A model generated the notes under the pieces. It was not told the DNA's origin and did no database searches. It worked only from the letters and a program-made list of their open reading frames with translations. The position numbers and the translations under genes are program-made. Below, piece after piece: positions 24,769-33,644 of a stretch of DNA of 64,000 nucleotides (positions are counted from its first letter, which is position 1; the number at the start of each line of letters is the position of its first letter). The DNA is from Nitrosomonas sp. (GTDB lineage: Bacteria > Pseudomonadota > Gammaproteobacteria > Burkholderiales > Nitrosomonadaceae): the NCBI GenBank assembly GCA_019635215.1, contig JAHBZZ010000008.1, positions 1 to 64,000 on the forward strand. Reading direction: 5' to 3'.

Positions 24769-27477
24769 ATGCTGATTCGATATATTCCAACAAAGCGTTC
24801 CATATTCTTTTTGCTGACTACGCTGTTTGCGCTGGGTCTGTTTGTGACGCTTTTGTCTCCCGTCATTTCACCACTTTCATTCAATTTTCATTTTAATGAA
24901 GACTGGAGTGAAGGGTTTCAGCATCCATTAACAGGTTGGGATCATATTCTCGTCATGGTGGCAGTCGGTATCTGGGCGGCTCAGATACGCGGGCAGGCGC
25001 TGTGGATATTGCCTATTGTCTTTGTCGGCGTCATGAGTGTTGGCGGCCTGGTCGGTGCTGCGAGTTTTATTATTCCAGGCGCAGAAGTCGTGATTCTTTT
25101 GTCGTGTCTCGTAATCAGCGCCTTGATTGTGCGCGGACTACGGTTCAGCACACCGGTCAATATCATCATTATTTCACTGTTTGCTTTTTTTCATGGCTAC
25201 GTACATGGGCAGGAAATATCCGCATCCGCCAGCCTTGCTTCTTATACTGCCGGTTTTATGTTGGCCACGTTACTTCTGCACGGCACTGGTATATTGATTT
25301 CCAGGCTTACTGTGCTGGCGGTTACCTTCTTTATCAGCACAAGCATTCATGCCCAGGAAAAAACCCAGCATACAAATACCACTAAACCCGATTTAAAAAT
25401 TGACCAATTGGCGCATGTTGTCCTGGATGAGGTGAAGGTTACCGGGCGCGCGGACAAATTAACCGGCATAGCCGATAGCGCCTCACAAGGCAAGGTGGGG
25501 CAGGACCAGATCCAATATCGGCCGATGATCCGGCCCGGCGAAATACTTGAAACGGTACCCGGTTTGATCGCCACCCAGCATAGTGGTGAAGGCAAGGCGA
25601 ACCAGTTTTTCTTGCGCGGTTTCAACCTGGATCATGGCACCGATTTCCTGACCCAGATTGAGGGCGTACCGATTAATCAGCTTTCGCATGCGCACGGCCA
25701 GGGGTGGACGGATGCCAATTTTCTGATTCCTGAACTTGTCGAATCGATTGATTTCCGGAAGGGTAATTATTTTGCCGATACAGGTGATTTTTCCAGCGCC
25801 GGATCAGCCAATATCCGCTATGTTAACCGCCTACCTGAAAATCTGTTCCGATTTACCGGCGGCAGTTTTGATTACTATCGCGGGTTGGTAGCCGGATCGA
25901 GTCAGCTATTGAAAGGCGATGTTTTATATGCCGGAGAGGTTGTGCATAATGACGGCCCCTGGGATGTCGGCAACAATTATCTGAAATTCAACGGCCTGCT
26001 TCGCTACAACCGTGAATATGGCAATCACAGCTGGCGTATTACGGCCATGGCGACACATTCCGACTGGCGGGCGACCGATCAAATTCCAAGACGTGCGCTG
26101 CAGCAAGGTCTTGTCGGCCGGTTCGGCGCACTGGACCCGACCGATGGCGGGAACAGTCATCGTTACAGTCTGACCGCCGACTGGCGTATGCGCGGTGAAA
26201 ACAGCATAACGTCTGTCATGGCGTACGGTATTTATTCCAAGCTGGATCTTTTTTCAAATTTTTCTTTTTTTCTGGATGATAACGAGATGACCAACCCTGC
26301 AGGATGCGCAGGATTACGCGGATTATCGTCCGGAAACCGGGTTTCTCCAGCATTATTCCGAACCTGTGGCGATCAGTTCGGTCAGCCGGATGAACGCTGG
26401 ACGACCGGTTTTACAGCCAGCCATACGCTGTTTCACAAAATCGGCGCATTCGATGCTGAAACGACATTGGGGGTTCAGCTGCGCAACGATAATATTCAAA
26501 ACGCGCTGACTAAAACCCATGCGCAAAAAACGGCTGGCATTACCCGCCAGGATACGGTCTGGGTGACCAGCATCAGCCCCTATCTTGAAAACAGGATACA
26601 TTGGCAGAAATGGCTGCGCACAACCCTGGGCGTACGTTTTGACGGCTTCCGTTTTGATAACAGCCGCAGCAATATTCAGCAAAACAATGGTACGCGTTAC
26701 GACGGTTTGGTCAGCCCGAAACTGAGTATCGTTTTTGGTCCCTGGGCGGATACCGAGCTTTATTTGAACGGCGGGCTCGGTTTCCACAGCAATGATGCCC
26801 GCGGGATCAATACCCGCATCGATCCGGCAAGCGGAGATGCCGTCGATCGTGCCGATCCGCTTGCGCGCACATACAGTGCTGAAACCGGTATCCGCTCGAC
26901 CTGGGTTCCGGGGCTGCAAAGCACGTTAACCGTCTGGTGGATGGATCTTGAATCCGAACTGGTCTTTGTGGGGGATGCGGGTACTACCGAAGCAAGCCGG
27001 CCCAGCCGGCGGTACGGACTCGAATTCACCAACTATTACCAGCCGGTGCACTGGCTGACATTTGACGCCGATTTCAGTTTTTCTCACTCGCGTTTTCGCG
27101 ATACGGTTGCCGGCGAAGGCGATCATGTGCCCAACGCTGTAGAAGCAGTCATTGCAACGGGTGCGACATTTCATGATGTTTTTGGTGGTTTCTATGGCGG
27201 CCCCAGGTTGCGGTATCTCGGGCCGCGTGCACTGAATGAGGACAATTCCAGCCGGTCGAATGGCACCATTCTGCTGTCGGCAATGCTGGGATATGAGATC
27301 AGCAAATCGTTACGTATCCAAGGCGAAGTGTTCAATATTCTGAACCGCAAGGATGATGCGATCACGTATTTTTATACCTCACGCCTGCCGGGAGAATCTT
27401 TGGCGGGCATGGATGATTATCATTTTCATCCGGTCGAACCGGTAAGTTTCCGGATAGGATTTATTCTTAATTACTAA
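24769..27477 (+). CDS. HupE/UreJ nickel permease fused in frame to a TonB-dependent receptor
   Basis: 902 residues without a stop. Residues 1-180 are HupE/UreJ-like: several membrane helices with HPLTGWDHILVMVAVG (52-67) and HGYVHGQE (142-149), the family's metal motifs. Residues 180-195 (RLTVLAVTFFISTSIHA) look like the signal peptide of a receptor, with cleavage expected after Ala195. From about 200 on it is a TonB-dependent receptor: TonB-box-like LDEVKVTGRA, plug with PGEILETVPGLIATQHSGEG and FFLRGFNLDHGTDF, and a barrel ending VSFRIGFILNY. Inner-membrane and outer-membrane proteins cannot stay as one chain in the usual way, so cleavage by signal peptidase (a polyprotein) or an internal start is likely. 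Next to urease, nickel is the probable substrate. It could be a recent deletion fusion. Confidence 0.85.
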   Translation: MLIRYIPTKRSIFFLLTTLFALGLFVTLLSPVISPLSFNFHFNEDWSEGFQHPLTGWDHILVMVAVGIWAAQIRGQALWILPIVFVGVMSVGGLVGAASFIIPGAEVVILLSCLVISALIVRGLRFSTPVNIIIISLFAFFHGYVHGQEISASASLASYTAGFMLATLLLHGTGILISRLTVLAVTFFISTSIHAQEKTQHTNTTKPDLKIDQLAHVVLDEVKVTGRADKLTGIADSASQGKVGQDQIQYRPMIRPGEILETVPGLIATQHSGEGKANQFFLRGFNLDHGTDFLTQIEGVPINQLSHAHGQGWTDANFLIPELVESIDFRKGNYFADTGDFSSAGSANIRYVNRLPENLFRFTGGSFDYYRGLVAGSSQLLKGDVLYAGEVVHNDGPWDVGNNYLKFNGLLRYNREYGNHSWRITAMATHSDWRATDQIPRRALQQGLVGRFGALDPTDGGNSHRYSLTADWRMRGENSITSVMAYGIYSKLDLFSNFSFFLDDNEMTNPAGCAGLRGLSSGNRVSPALFRTCGDQFGQPDERWTTGFTASHTLFHKIGAFDAETTLGVQLRNDNIQNALTKTHAQKTAGITRQDTVWVTSISPYLENRIHWQKWLRTTLGVRFDGFRFDNSRSNIQQNNGTRYDGLVSPKLSIVFGPWADTELYLNGGLGFHSNDARGINTRIDPASGDAVDRADPLARTYSAETGIRSTWVPGLQSTLTVWWMDLESELVFVGDAGTTEASRPSRRYGLEFTNYYQPVHWLTFDADFSFSHSRFRDTVAGEGDHVPNAVEAVIATGATFHDVFGGFYGGPRLRYLGPRALNEDNSSRSNGTILLSAMLGYEISKSLRIQGEVFNILNRKDDAITYFYTSRLPGESLAGMDDYHFHPVEPVSFRIGFILNY

Positions 27478-27507
27478 TTGGTTGAAATCCATTGGCTTTA
27501 TTATCGT

Positions 27508-27594
27508 TTAACTGATTGGGTATATCGGTAGATGCCGTTCTAGCAATTCCCTAACCTTGTATGATATGTCATGTCTGCGATGTGCTCGTGTCAT
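27508..27594 (-). mobile_element. N-terminal relic of an IS5-type transposase
   Basis: An ATG at 27594 with ribosome site AAAGGAGGA reads MTRAHRRHDISYKVRELLER and stops after 28 residues. This resembles the N-terminus of IS5-group transposases (RRHDISDKVWELLEPHLP). The rest of the transposase is missing. It is debris within the gap after the receptor gene; the gap (27478-27797) holds nothing else I recognise. Confidence 0.6.
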
Positions 27595-27797
27595 ATGAAA
27601 TCCTCCTTTCTTATAAGGATCTCGTATTTCTTGTCTCGTGACTACATTGTCGAGATGATTGAAAGACGGGTTAAGCAATTCCAGGTTTAATCCGTTAGTG
27701 CTGGGAACCACATGGTAAATTTATCTTTAAAGGTAAAACTGAACAATGAGCACATTAATGACAGATCCGGCACTATTTGCCGGACGGGTTGCTGAAG

Positions 27798-28916
27798 ATG
27801 AGCAGCGGAAAAAAATTTATCAACATTCTGGTCACGAATCGAATTACTTATGATGGCCAAATAAGACAAGTCTATAAGATCTGGTTACTCAATATACTGA
27901 TGAATATCATTACATTGGGTATTTACAGTTTCTGGGGAAAAACACGGATGCGTCAATATGTCGTAGGTGCATTTGTGCTGCATAAAGACCGATTTGAATA
28001 TACCGGAACGGGTAAAGAGCTATTTTTTGGATTTCTGAAAGCTATACCCGTCTTTCTTGCACTTTATCTTCCTTTTATGATTGCATCGTTTGTCGATCCC
28101 GAGGCGGTTTGGCCGATGGTGTTTTTGATTCCATTTCTCTATGTATTTCCCGTTGCGTTATATTCCGCATTCCGTTATCGGATAAGCCGTACACAATGGC
28201 GGAGTATTCGTTTTGGTCTCGAGGGGTCAGTCATGAAATATGCCAATCTTTATCTCTGGAGATGGCTGATCAATATTGTGTCATTGGGTGTTTTAATTCC
28301 ATATTCTGATATCAGAAGATATCGCTATATTGCCGATAACGCCTATTTTGGCGATATTTTGTTTCGTTTCGAAGGACGCGGCAAAGATCTTATGACGACT
28401 CATCTGGCAACTTATTCGATGGGGATTGGTTTTCTCATGATCGCTTTTTATGGCCTGCAACTTATGGCTACATTCTTTTCGATGATACAAGTGACCATGG
28501 AGGAACAGGCACTGTCAACGGAAGAAGCTTTACTAATTTTTGGCGATTCGTCGTTTATTGTTGCATTGGCTTGTGTCATTCTTCCATTTATCATGGTTCC
28601 CATAGTCCGGTTGATTTATAAAACGGCCTTAATCCATGAGATGACCAATCACTTATATGCTGGTGAAATTGGTTTCAGAAGTACTGTTACGACTTTAGCA
28701 CTGATGAGACTCAAACTGGTCAATGTTTTGATTATGATCTGTACGCTCGGTCTGGGTTTGCCTTATATCATGCAGCGAAATGTGCGTTTCTTCGCGCAGC
28801 ATACGCAAGTGAGGGGTGATCTGGAAACTATCGGTATCAAGCAAGCCACTGGTCGTAAGCCTACCGATGCTGAAGGCCTGCATGAAGTAATGGGTCTGGA
28901 ATCGGGATTGATTTAG
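27798..28916 (+). CDS. DUF898 (YjgN-family) membrane protein
   Basis: About 372 residues from the ATG at 27798; a TTG at 27777 is possible. Two repeated halves, each with YxG-x-FKIW-like and TLGIYSFWGKTRMRQY / SLGVLIPYSDIRRYRY stretches, typical of DUF898, plus TGTGKELFFGFLKA. About six to eight helices. Function unknown. It overlaps the M48 protease gene by one base (TAGTG), and this pair occurs together in other proteobacteria, suggesting a shared envelope role. Confidence 0.85.
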   Translation: MSSGKKFINILVTNRITYDGQIRQVYKIWLLNILMNIITLGIYSFWGKTRMRQYVVGAFVLHKDRFEYTGTGKELFFGFLKAIPVFLALYLPFMIASFVDPEAVWPMVFLIPFLYVFPVALYSAFRYRISRTQWRSIRFGLEGSVMKYANLYLWRWLINIVSLGVLIPYSDIRRYRYIADNAYFGDILFRFEGRGKDLMTTHLATYSMGIGFLMIAFYGLQLMATFFSMIQVTMEEQALSTEEALLIFGDSSFIVALACVILPFIMVPIVRLIYKTALIHEMTNHLYAGEIGFRSTVTTLALMRLKLVNVLIMICTLGLGLPYIMQRNVRFFAQHTQVRGDLETIGIKQATGRKPTDAEGLHEVMGLESGLI

Positions 28917-30028
28917 TGTCATTCATTTCTTTCGAGGCCAGGTTTTTTGATGGTGAAACGGCAAAACCGCATCAGGTCGATGTCGAGTTATATGCGGCAT
29001 GTTTGCGTATCAGAACAGCGGATAATTCGTTTACAAAAGACTGGCTGTATAAGGAAATAAAAGTCCTGGAACAGCCTGTTCCGCCGCAGCCAGCCAGACT
29101 GACTGTCCATAGAAATACGGGCATGCGGTTATATGTCGAACCCAAATACTGGCCTGTACTTAAATCAAAGCTTCCCAGAACAGCTTTTCGAAAAATAACA
29201 CTTTCTATGCACTGGAAGTTTTTATCGGGTTATGCTGGATTGGCTATGGTTTTTATTTTTGGCGTTGTATTTATCGGACCCAAATTGTTTGAGCAAGTAA
29301 GTGGCCTGATACCGCAAAGCGTTGAAACAAAAATGGGTAAAATGGTGCTTGAATCGTCCATCAGTAATCCGATTTGTACTGCGCCAAAAGGACAGGCTGC
29401 ACTGGAAAAAATGGCGCATAACCTGAAACAAGGTATGACACGCGATATTCCATTGAATGTGCGTATTGTTTCAGATGATGAGACGCTTAATGCCCTGGCT
29501 GCGCCAGGCGGATATCTTGTTATTTTCAGCGGTATCTTGAAGCATGCAGATGCTGCAGAAGAAGTGGCTGGTGTGCTGGCCCATGAAATGGCGCATATTG
29601 AGATGAATCACCCGATGAAATCGTTAATGCGTAATCTGGGCGTTACTTTTATGTTGCAAATGATGTTCGGTGACGCGGGTGCCATCAGTAATACGGCACA
29701 ATTCGCCGGGATAATCAATCAACTCCATTATAGTCGTGAGGATGAATTGGAGGCTGATAGTGTTGGCCATACTTTGCTCGAAAAAGCCAATATCGACCCT
29801 TCAGGTCTGACGGTTTTTTTCGAACGGCTTAAACAGATGGAAGCAAAAATTAACGGTCACTCTAACACTCAGTGGGCCAATTTCAGTAAATATTTTTCAA
29901 CACACCCTCTTATAGAGCAACGTATCAATAAGCTAAGAAAAAATGAATCAAATTCAATAGCCTATCCAAAAGCATTGGATGCCGCGGAATGGCAGGCACT
30001 CAAAAATATCTGTTCTGAATCAGATTAG
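28916..30028 (+). CDS. M48-family membrane metalloprotease
   Basis: 370 residues from a GTG that overlaps the previous stop. One membrane helix at about 102-122 (FLSGYAGLAMVFIFGVVFIG). The peptidase domain has the zinc motif HEMAH (in VLAHEMAHIEMNHP) and the third ligand Glu in SREDELEADSVG. It should cleave membrane or periplasmic proteins, like BepA/HtpX relatives. The N-terminal ~90 residues are a domain I do not recognise. Coupled to the DUF898 gene. Confidence 0.88.
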   Translation: MSFISFEARFFDGETAKPHQVDVELYAACLRIRTADNSFTKDWLYKEIKVLEQPVPPQPARLTVHRNTGMRLYVEPKYWPVLKSKLPRTAFRKITLSMHWKFLSGYAGLAMVFIFGVVFIGPKLFEQVSGLIPQSVETKMGKMVLESSISNPICTAPKGQAALEKMAHNLKQGMTRDIPLNVRIVSDDETLNALAAPGGYLVIFSGILKHADAAEEVAGVLAHEMAHIEMNHPMKSLMRNLGVTFMLQMMFGDAGAISNTAQFAGIINQLHYSREDELEADSVGHTLLEKANIDPSGLTVFFERLKQMEAKINGHSNTQWANFSKYFSTHPLIEQRINKLRKNESNSIAYPKALDAAEWQALKNICSESD

Positions 30029-30200
30029 TATATGCGATCTTATTGCAGCATGAGTATACGATCATAGCTTCGCCGGGAACGGTTCTGATTCAATCGATAA
30101 ACATCAATTTTTCAAATATCTGTTTCTCAGGCTTTTGCAACGCGACTGTCGATTTTTGTTACAGGATAAAATAAAAACTTGCATTCTGATAAGCGTCAAG

Positions 30201-30219
30201 TATAATAAGAATCATTCTC
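30201..30219 (+). promoter_or_regulatory. Fur box upstream of hemP
   Basis: TATAATAAGAATCATTCTC matches 15 of 19 positions of the E. coli Fur consensus, 24 bp before the hemP start. It implies repression by Fur with iron. Confidence 0.7.
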
Positions 30220-30242
30220 ATTTATGTTTTTAGGATATCGAT

Positions 30243-30440
30243 ATGCGCCATTTTGTTACTAAGATACAAGCATCTACGGTTCATTGTCTCGAAAAACGCT
30301 TACCTGTAGCGTCTGATCAGAGTTCGGTGTTGGATAGTGATGCTCTGTTTACGAATAATGCAGTGGTGTTCATAATGCATCATGGTGAACGTTATCTGCT
30401 GCGCCGCACACGCAATGATAAGCTGATATTGACCAAATAA
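30243..30440 (+). CDS. hemP: Hemin uptake protein HemP/HmuP
   Basis: 65 residues. The C-terminal half has the family pattern (LFTNNAVVFIMHHGERYLLR, then RTRNDKLILTK). HemP/HmuP proteins are small and act as activators or accessories of heme uptake, usually before a heme receptor gene. Here no receptor follows; the next gene runs the other way. Control by Fur is likely from the box at 30201-30219. Confidence 0.87.
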   Translation: MRHFVTKIQASTVHCLEKRLPVASDQSSVLDSDALFTNNAVVFIMHHGERYLLRRTRNDKLILTK

Positions 30441-30665
30441 GCAGAATTTGATTTTGTTGCCGTTGGTTTTACTCTCTTTTGTCCACGGCATTATTGCCAG
30501 CCAGCCTGATCCTCCCCAGGCAAGCCAGCGCTTTTTTTAATAGTCATTAGAAATGATTGATGGATAAATCCTTTCAGGTATTTACCTTTAATCTAGAACA
30601 TTGCTCGAAGTTCGGGCAAATTGTATTCTCCATATTCAAACCATTCTTACCAGGATTTTGGTGCA

Positions 30666-31172
30666 TCAGATTATTCTACTGTCATAAGCCCAGTTTAATA
30701 ACGCTTGCCGTTGCCGTTTCCGGCAGTTGAGATCACCGTTCAGGCAGTTTTTCCTGATTTGCGCCGCATGGCGTTTTATGGCTTTCCAGCGCTTGATTTG
30801 CCGTGTATCGTCGGAACATCTTCGACCCATATAGTAGCGGCAATACCATTGAAACCAACCTCTCGGATCATCCGCATAGATCCAGCCTTTTTCGCGCCAC
30901 GCGGACAGAGACTGGGAAGCATTGACACCGAAGAAATTCAAAGCGGGGTCATGAATTTCATGGCATAACCGTGCATGGGTAAACCAGTCTTCAGGAAATT
31001 CATTGATGCAATCTGTCATGTATTTTCCGCCAAAGACACCCATGCGCAGCATTTGTTTCGGTGTCAATGCAGGTGTAAATTCCGCATGAAAATTTTTTCC
31101 CATCGGTTCAGTCAGATGATAACTATAATCATGTTGCATGAGATCATTCACGACGATTTTCTTTTTTATCAT
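30666..31172 (-). CDS. Conserved hypothetical protein
   Basis: 168 residues, soluble, no signal. It is rich in Trp and Arg, with WREKGWIYADDPRGWFQWYC and RRCSDDTRQIKRW, and five Cys. I have an impression of similar proteins in other proteobacteria and fungi but know no function. A fair candidate for a nucleic-acid-binding protein from its basic C-terminus; that is a guess. Confidence 0.75.
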   Translation of the reverse strand: MIKKKIVVNDLMQHDYSYHLTEPMGKNFHAEFTPALTPKQMLRMGVFGGKYMTDCINEFPEDWFTHARLCHEIHDPALNFFGVNASQSLSAWREKGWIYADDPRGWFQWYCRYYMGRRCSDDTRQIKRWKAIKRHAAQIRKNCLNGDLNCRKRQRQALLNWAYDSRII

Positions 31173-31591
31173 GATTTACGTGTTAAATAACGACTACTAA
31201 CAATCAAAGACTTCAATATGCCGAAGCATATTAATGTCCGGTTCAAAAGCTTTTTTTGTCACAACGGATTTTTCTTTAGAGCCTGCTTATAATCTCGATC
31301 AAGAGGTGCAGCGTAAGGCAAAATGAAACGACGCAAGCAAGGCGCCTGTGCCGAGTAAAAAGCGGGGCATATGAAGTATGTGCGCATTTTGAGTTCGATT
31401 TTAACGCAGCAATATGCCCTTCAGTGAGATCATGAACAGTTCTTAAAAAACACCGGATATGGCAGTATAGCGATTTTTCACCAGTGACAATGTCATAGCC
31501 ACGTTTTTTCAGGTATCACGAATTTGAATGGAATCAAACGCTCAGTCTTTAATCGTTATAAACAGAAGAGAATAATAAGGATATTCCCAAT
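31173..31591. other. Intergenic region before exbB
   Basis: No gene found. The stretch about 31280-31440 is less AT-rich than its flanks and may be a repeat relic; I could not find a second copy in the window. Confidence 0.45.
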
Positions 31592-32251
31592 ATGGAGTCA
31601 TTTATGGAACATCTCAACCAAGCCTGGATCATGTTAAAACTGGGTGGAGTCATTATCATCCCGCTGTCGCTGCTCGGTATTATCGCGCTTGCAATTATGC
31701 TTGAGAAAGCGTTTATTTACTGGCGGTTTGCCCGCCTTTCGCGCGATTTGTCCAATCTGATCGAGACTTACGGTTTCAAATGGGAGGATCTGGAGAAAAT
31801 ACTGTCCGGACTGGACGATCGTCATTATTACAAGCGTTTCTTTGAAGTGGTGATTGCCAATCGGAATCAACCGTCCTGGTGGACGGAATCGCGTGCTGCG
31901 GATGAGGCCCAGTTGATCGAAGAGTCGTTGGCGCGCAGACTCTGGGCGTTGGAAACCATCGTTACCGCTGCGCCGCTACTTGGGTTGGTGGGGACGGTTA
32001 TCGGTATGATGCGCGCCTTTCAGGTGATCGGCAGCGAAGGCATTGTTAATCCAACCGCGGTAACCGGCGGGGTAGCCGAAGCACTCATTGCAACGGTGAT
32101 CGGATTAATCATCGCACTGGTAGCGCTGTTCGGATTCAATTATTTTTCCCGCCTGCAATCACAGACTATGGATGAAATGGAACGACTGGGCACGCGCCTG
32201 ATTGATCATATCCGTCTGGATCAAAAGGAAGCAATTCATGAAACTGCGTAA
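31592..32251 (+). CDS. exbB: ExbB/TolQ-family proton channel subunit
   Basis: 219 residues, three membrane helices (about 17-36, 122-145, 168-187). The MotA/TolQ/ExbB signature is APLLGLVGTVIGMMRAFQVI followed by GGVAEALIATVIGLIIAL. With ExbD and TonB it turns proton flow into energy for outer-membrane receptors, such as the receptor at 24769-27477. The stop overlaps the exbD start by 14 bp. Confidence 0.93.
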   Translation: MESFMEHLNQAWIMLKLGGVIIIPLSLLGIIALAIMLEKAFIYWRFARLSRDLSNLIETYGFKWEDLEKILSGLDDRHYYKRFFEVVIANRNQPSWWTESRAADEAQLIEESLARRLWALETIVTAAPLLGLVGTVIGMMRAFQVIGSEGIVNPTAVTGGVAEALIATVIGLIIALVALFGFNYFSRLQSQTMDEMERLGTRLIDHIRLDQKEAIHETA

Positions 32252-32639
32252 ATCCAGAATGCCGCGTAAAGGTAATATCCAGATTATACCTATGATCGAT
32301 GTCATGTTTTTTCTGTTGGCCACCTTTATGCTGGCGTCTTTGTCCATGCAGAATCTGGATTCGCTGCAGGTTAATCTGCCTGAAGGTCAGGCTGAAAAAC
32401 TCAGTACTGAAGAACCGGTTACGTTAACGCTTACCAAAGACAGCGAAATTTTCATCAACAAGGAGCGCGTTACGCTCGATACGCTGGCAACTACGCTTAA
32501 GCCGCTGTTGCAGGGTGCGCAGCAAAAGCTGATTGTTTCTGCTGACAGTGAGGCGCCGCAGGGTATTGTTGTTCAAGCGATGCTGCGTGCAAGGCATGCC
32601 GGGGTACAGCAGTTCCTGATCGCGGTTAAGCATAAGTAG
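32238..32639 (+). CDS. exbD: ExbD/TolR-family protein
   Basis: 133 residues from the ATG at 32238 (AAAAGGAA before it). One helix after IQIIPMIDVMFFLLATFMLA, where the Asp of MIDVMF is the conserved proton-carrying residue; the rest is periplasmic. Partner of ExbB. Confidence 0.93.
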   Translation: MKLRKSRMPRKGNIQIIPMIDVMFFLLATFMLASLSMQNLDSLQVNLPEGQAEKLSTEEPVTLTLTKDSEIFINKERVTLDTLATTLKPLLQGAQQKLIVSADSEAPQGIVVQAMLRARHAGVQQFLIAVKHK

Positions 32640-32660
32640 ACAGGTATATCTGTAGTCGTC

Positions 32661-33533
32661 ATGGCAATAATCCATTCAAGGCCCATGGAAGTCCGGCTCT
32701 GGTGGCCGCTGCCGTTGGCGGTGCTGCTTTGGCTGCTCATGATCTGGATGTTCGGTTTTTTTATTTCTGAGCCTGAAGTCGACAGTGCCATTTCAATTCC
32801 GGATGCCATAGAAGCGGAATTCCTGGAGCTTCCTGAAATTCCGCAGCAGGAATCCGCTCCGGCACCGCAACAGGCTCAGATAGAACCGGCAGTAAAAATA
32901 CCACCGAAAATACCGCCACTGCCGCCGCAAACCCGACCTCCTGTTTCGACGACGCCACCTTCTGTCAGAAAGGATGCCATTGAACAAGCTAAGATTCAGC
33001 CGCCGAAAGAAAAAACCAGGGTCGACACCCCGCAAAAAAAGGATACGGACGCGCCGGCTGATTTGTCGGAGTATATCAAACGTCAAAGAGGGCAGAATCC
33101 TGCAGCGGGTATTTTTGATGGCTCCGGAAATAATAAAAATATCAATCCGGAACCACAACCTTCAGCAGATGAAGTCAGGATGGCACGCGTTAAACGCAAC
33201 CTGCAGATGCCCGGAACAAGCGGTATTTTTCAGATCACCCAAATAGGGCCCCGCTATGCGCAGTTTTCCTTCCGTGCATGGACAACCGACGTCAGTAATC
33301 CGCGGCGTGAATTGATTGACGTGCAAGCAGGGGCGGATGGCGATATCGAACGCGCTATTATTAGAAGAATGATTCAGCTCATCCGTCAATATCATCAGGA
33401 AGACTTCAATTGGGAATCACACCGACTCAACCGCGTCATTGTTTTGTCTGCACGCCCAAGAGATAATGAAGGACTTGAAAATTTTCTGATGCGCGAGTTT
33501 TTTGGGGAGCCGTTGCCGCCTTATATGCGCTGA
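32661..33533 (+). CDS. tonB: TonB-like energy transducer with an unusual C-terminal domain
   Basis: 290 residues. One N-terminal helix (WWPLPLAVLLWLLMIWMFGF), a Pro-rich linker (about 60-110, KIPPKIPPLPPQTRPPV) and a C-terminal domain of about 110 residues. The domain order and place after exbBD say TonB. The C-terminal part (FQITQIGPRYAQFSFRAWTT, then NPRRELIDVQAG) does not show the usual TonB YP-x(2)-A..-G-x-V pattern, so it may be a divergent or TonB-like protein for special receptors. Confidence 0.75.
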   Translation: MAIIHSRPMEVRLWWPLPLAVLLWLLMIWMFGFFISEPEVDSAISIPDAIEAEFLELPEIPQQESAPAPQQAQIEPAVKIPPKIPPLPPQTRPPVSTTPPSVRKDAIEQAKIQPPKEKTRVDTPQKKDTDAPADLSEYIKRQRGQNPAAGIFDGSGNNKNINPEPQPSADEVRMARVKRNLQMPGTSGIFQITQIGPRYAQFSFRAWTTDVSNPRRELIDVQAGADGDIERAIIRRMIQLIRQYHQEDFNWESHRLNRVIVLSARPRDNEGLENFLMREFFGEPLPPYMR

Positions 33534-33644
33534 TTGAATGACAAAATCAGAAGCATACAGCTGGGCCACGCGCATAAATACTGAATGTAATAATTCATTC
33601 CGGAGTGTCTGTGTGTCAAGAAATCCGTAATGATTGATCAATCA

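Noticed and set aside
24936-25385. 149-residue frame inside the HupE part of the fusion gene
   Set aside because: Composition is that of a shifted frame (many Arg, Cys, Tyr); the HupE frame carries the family motifs.
31280-31440. Possible repeat or IS fragment before exbB
   Set aside because: I found no second copy in the window and no coding remnant; it needs a genome-wide search to judge.
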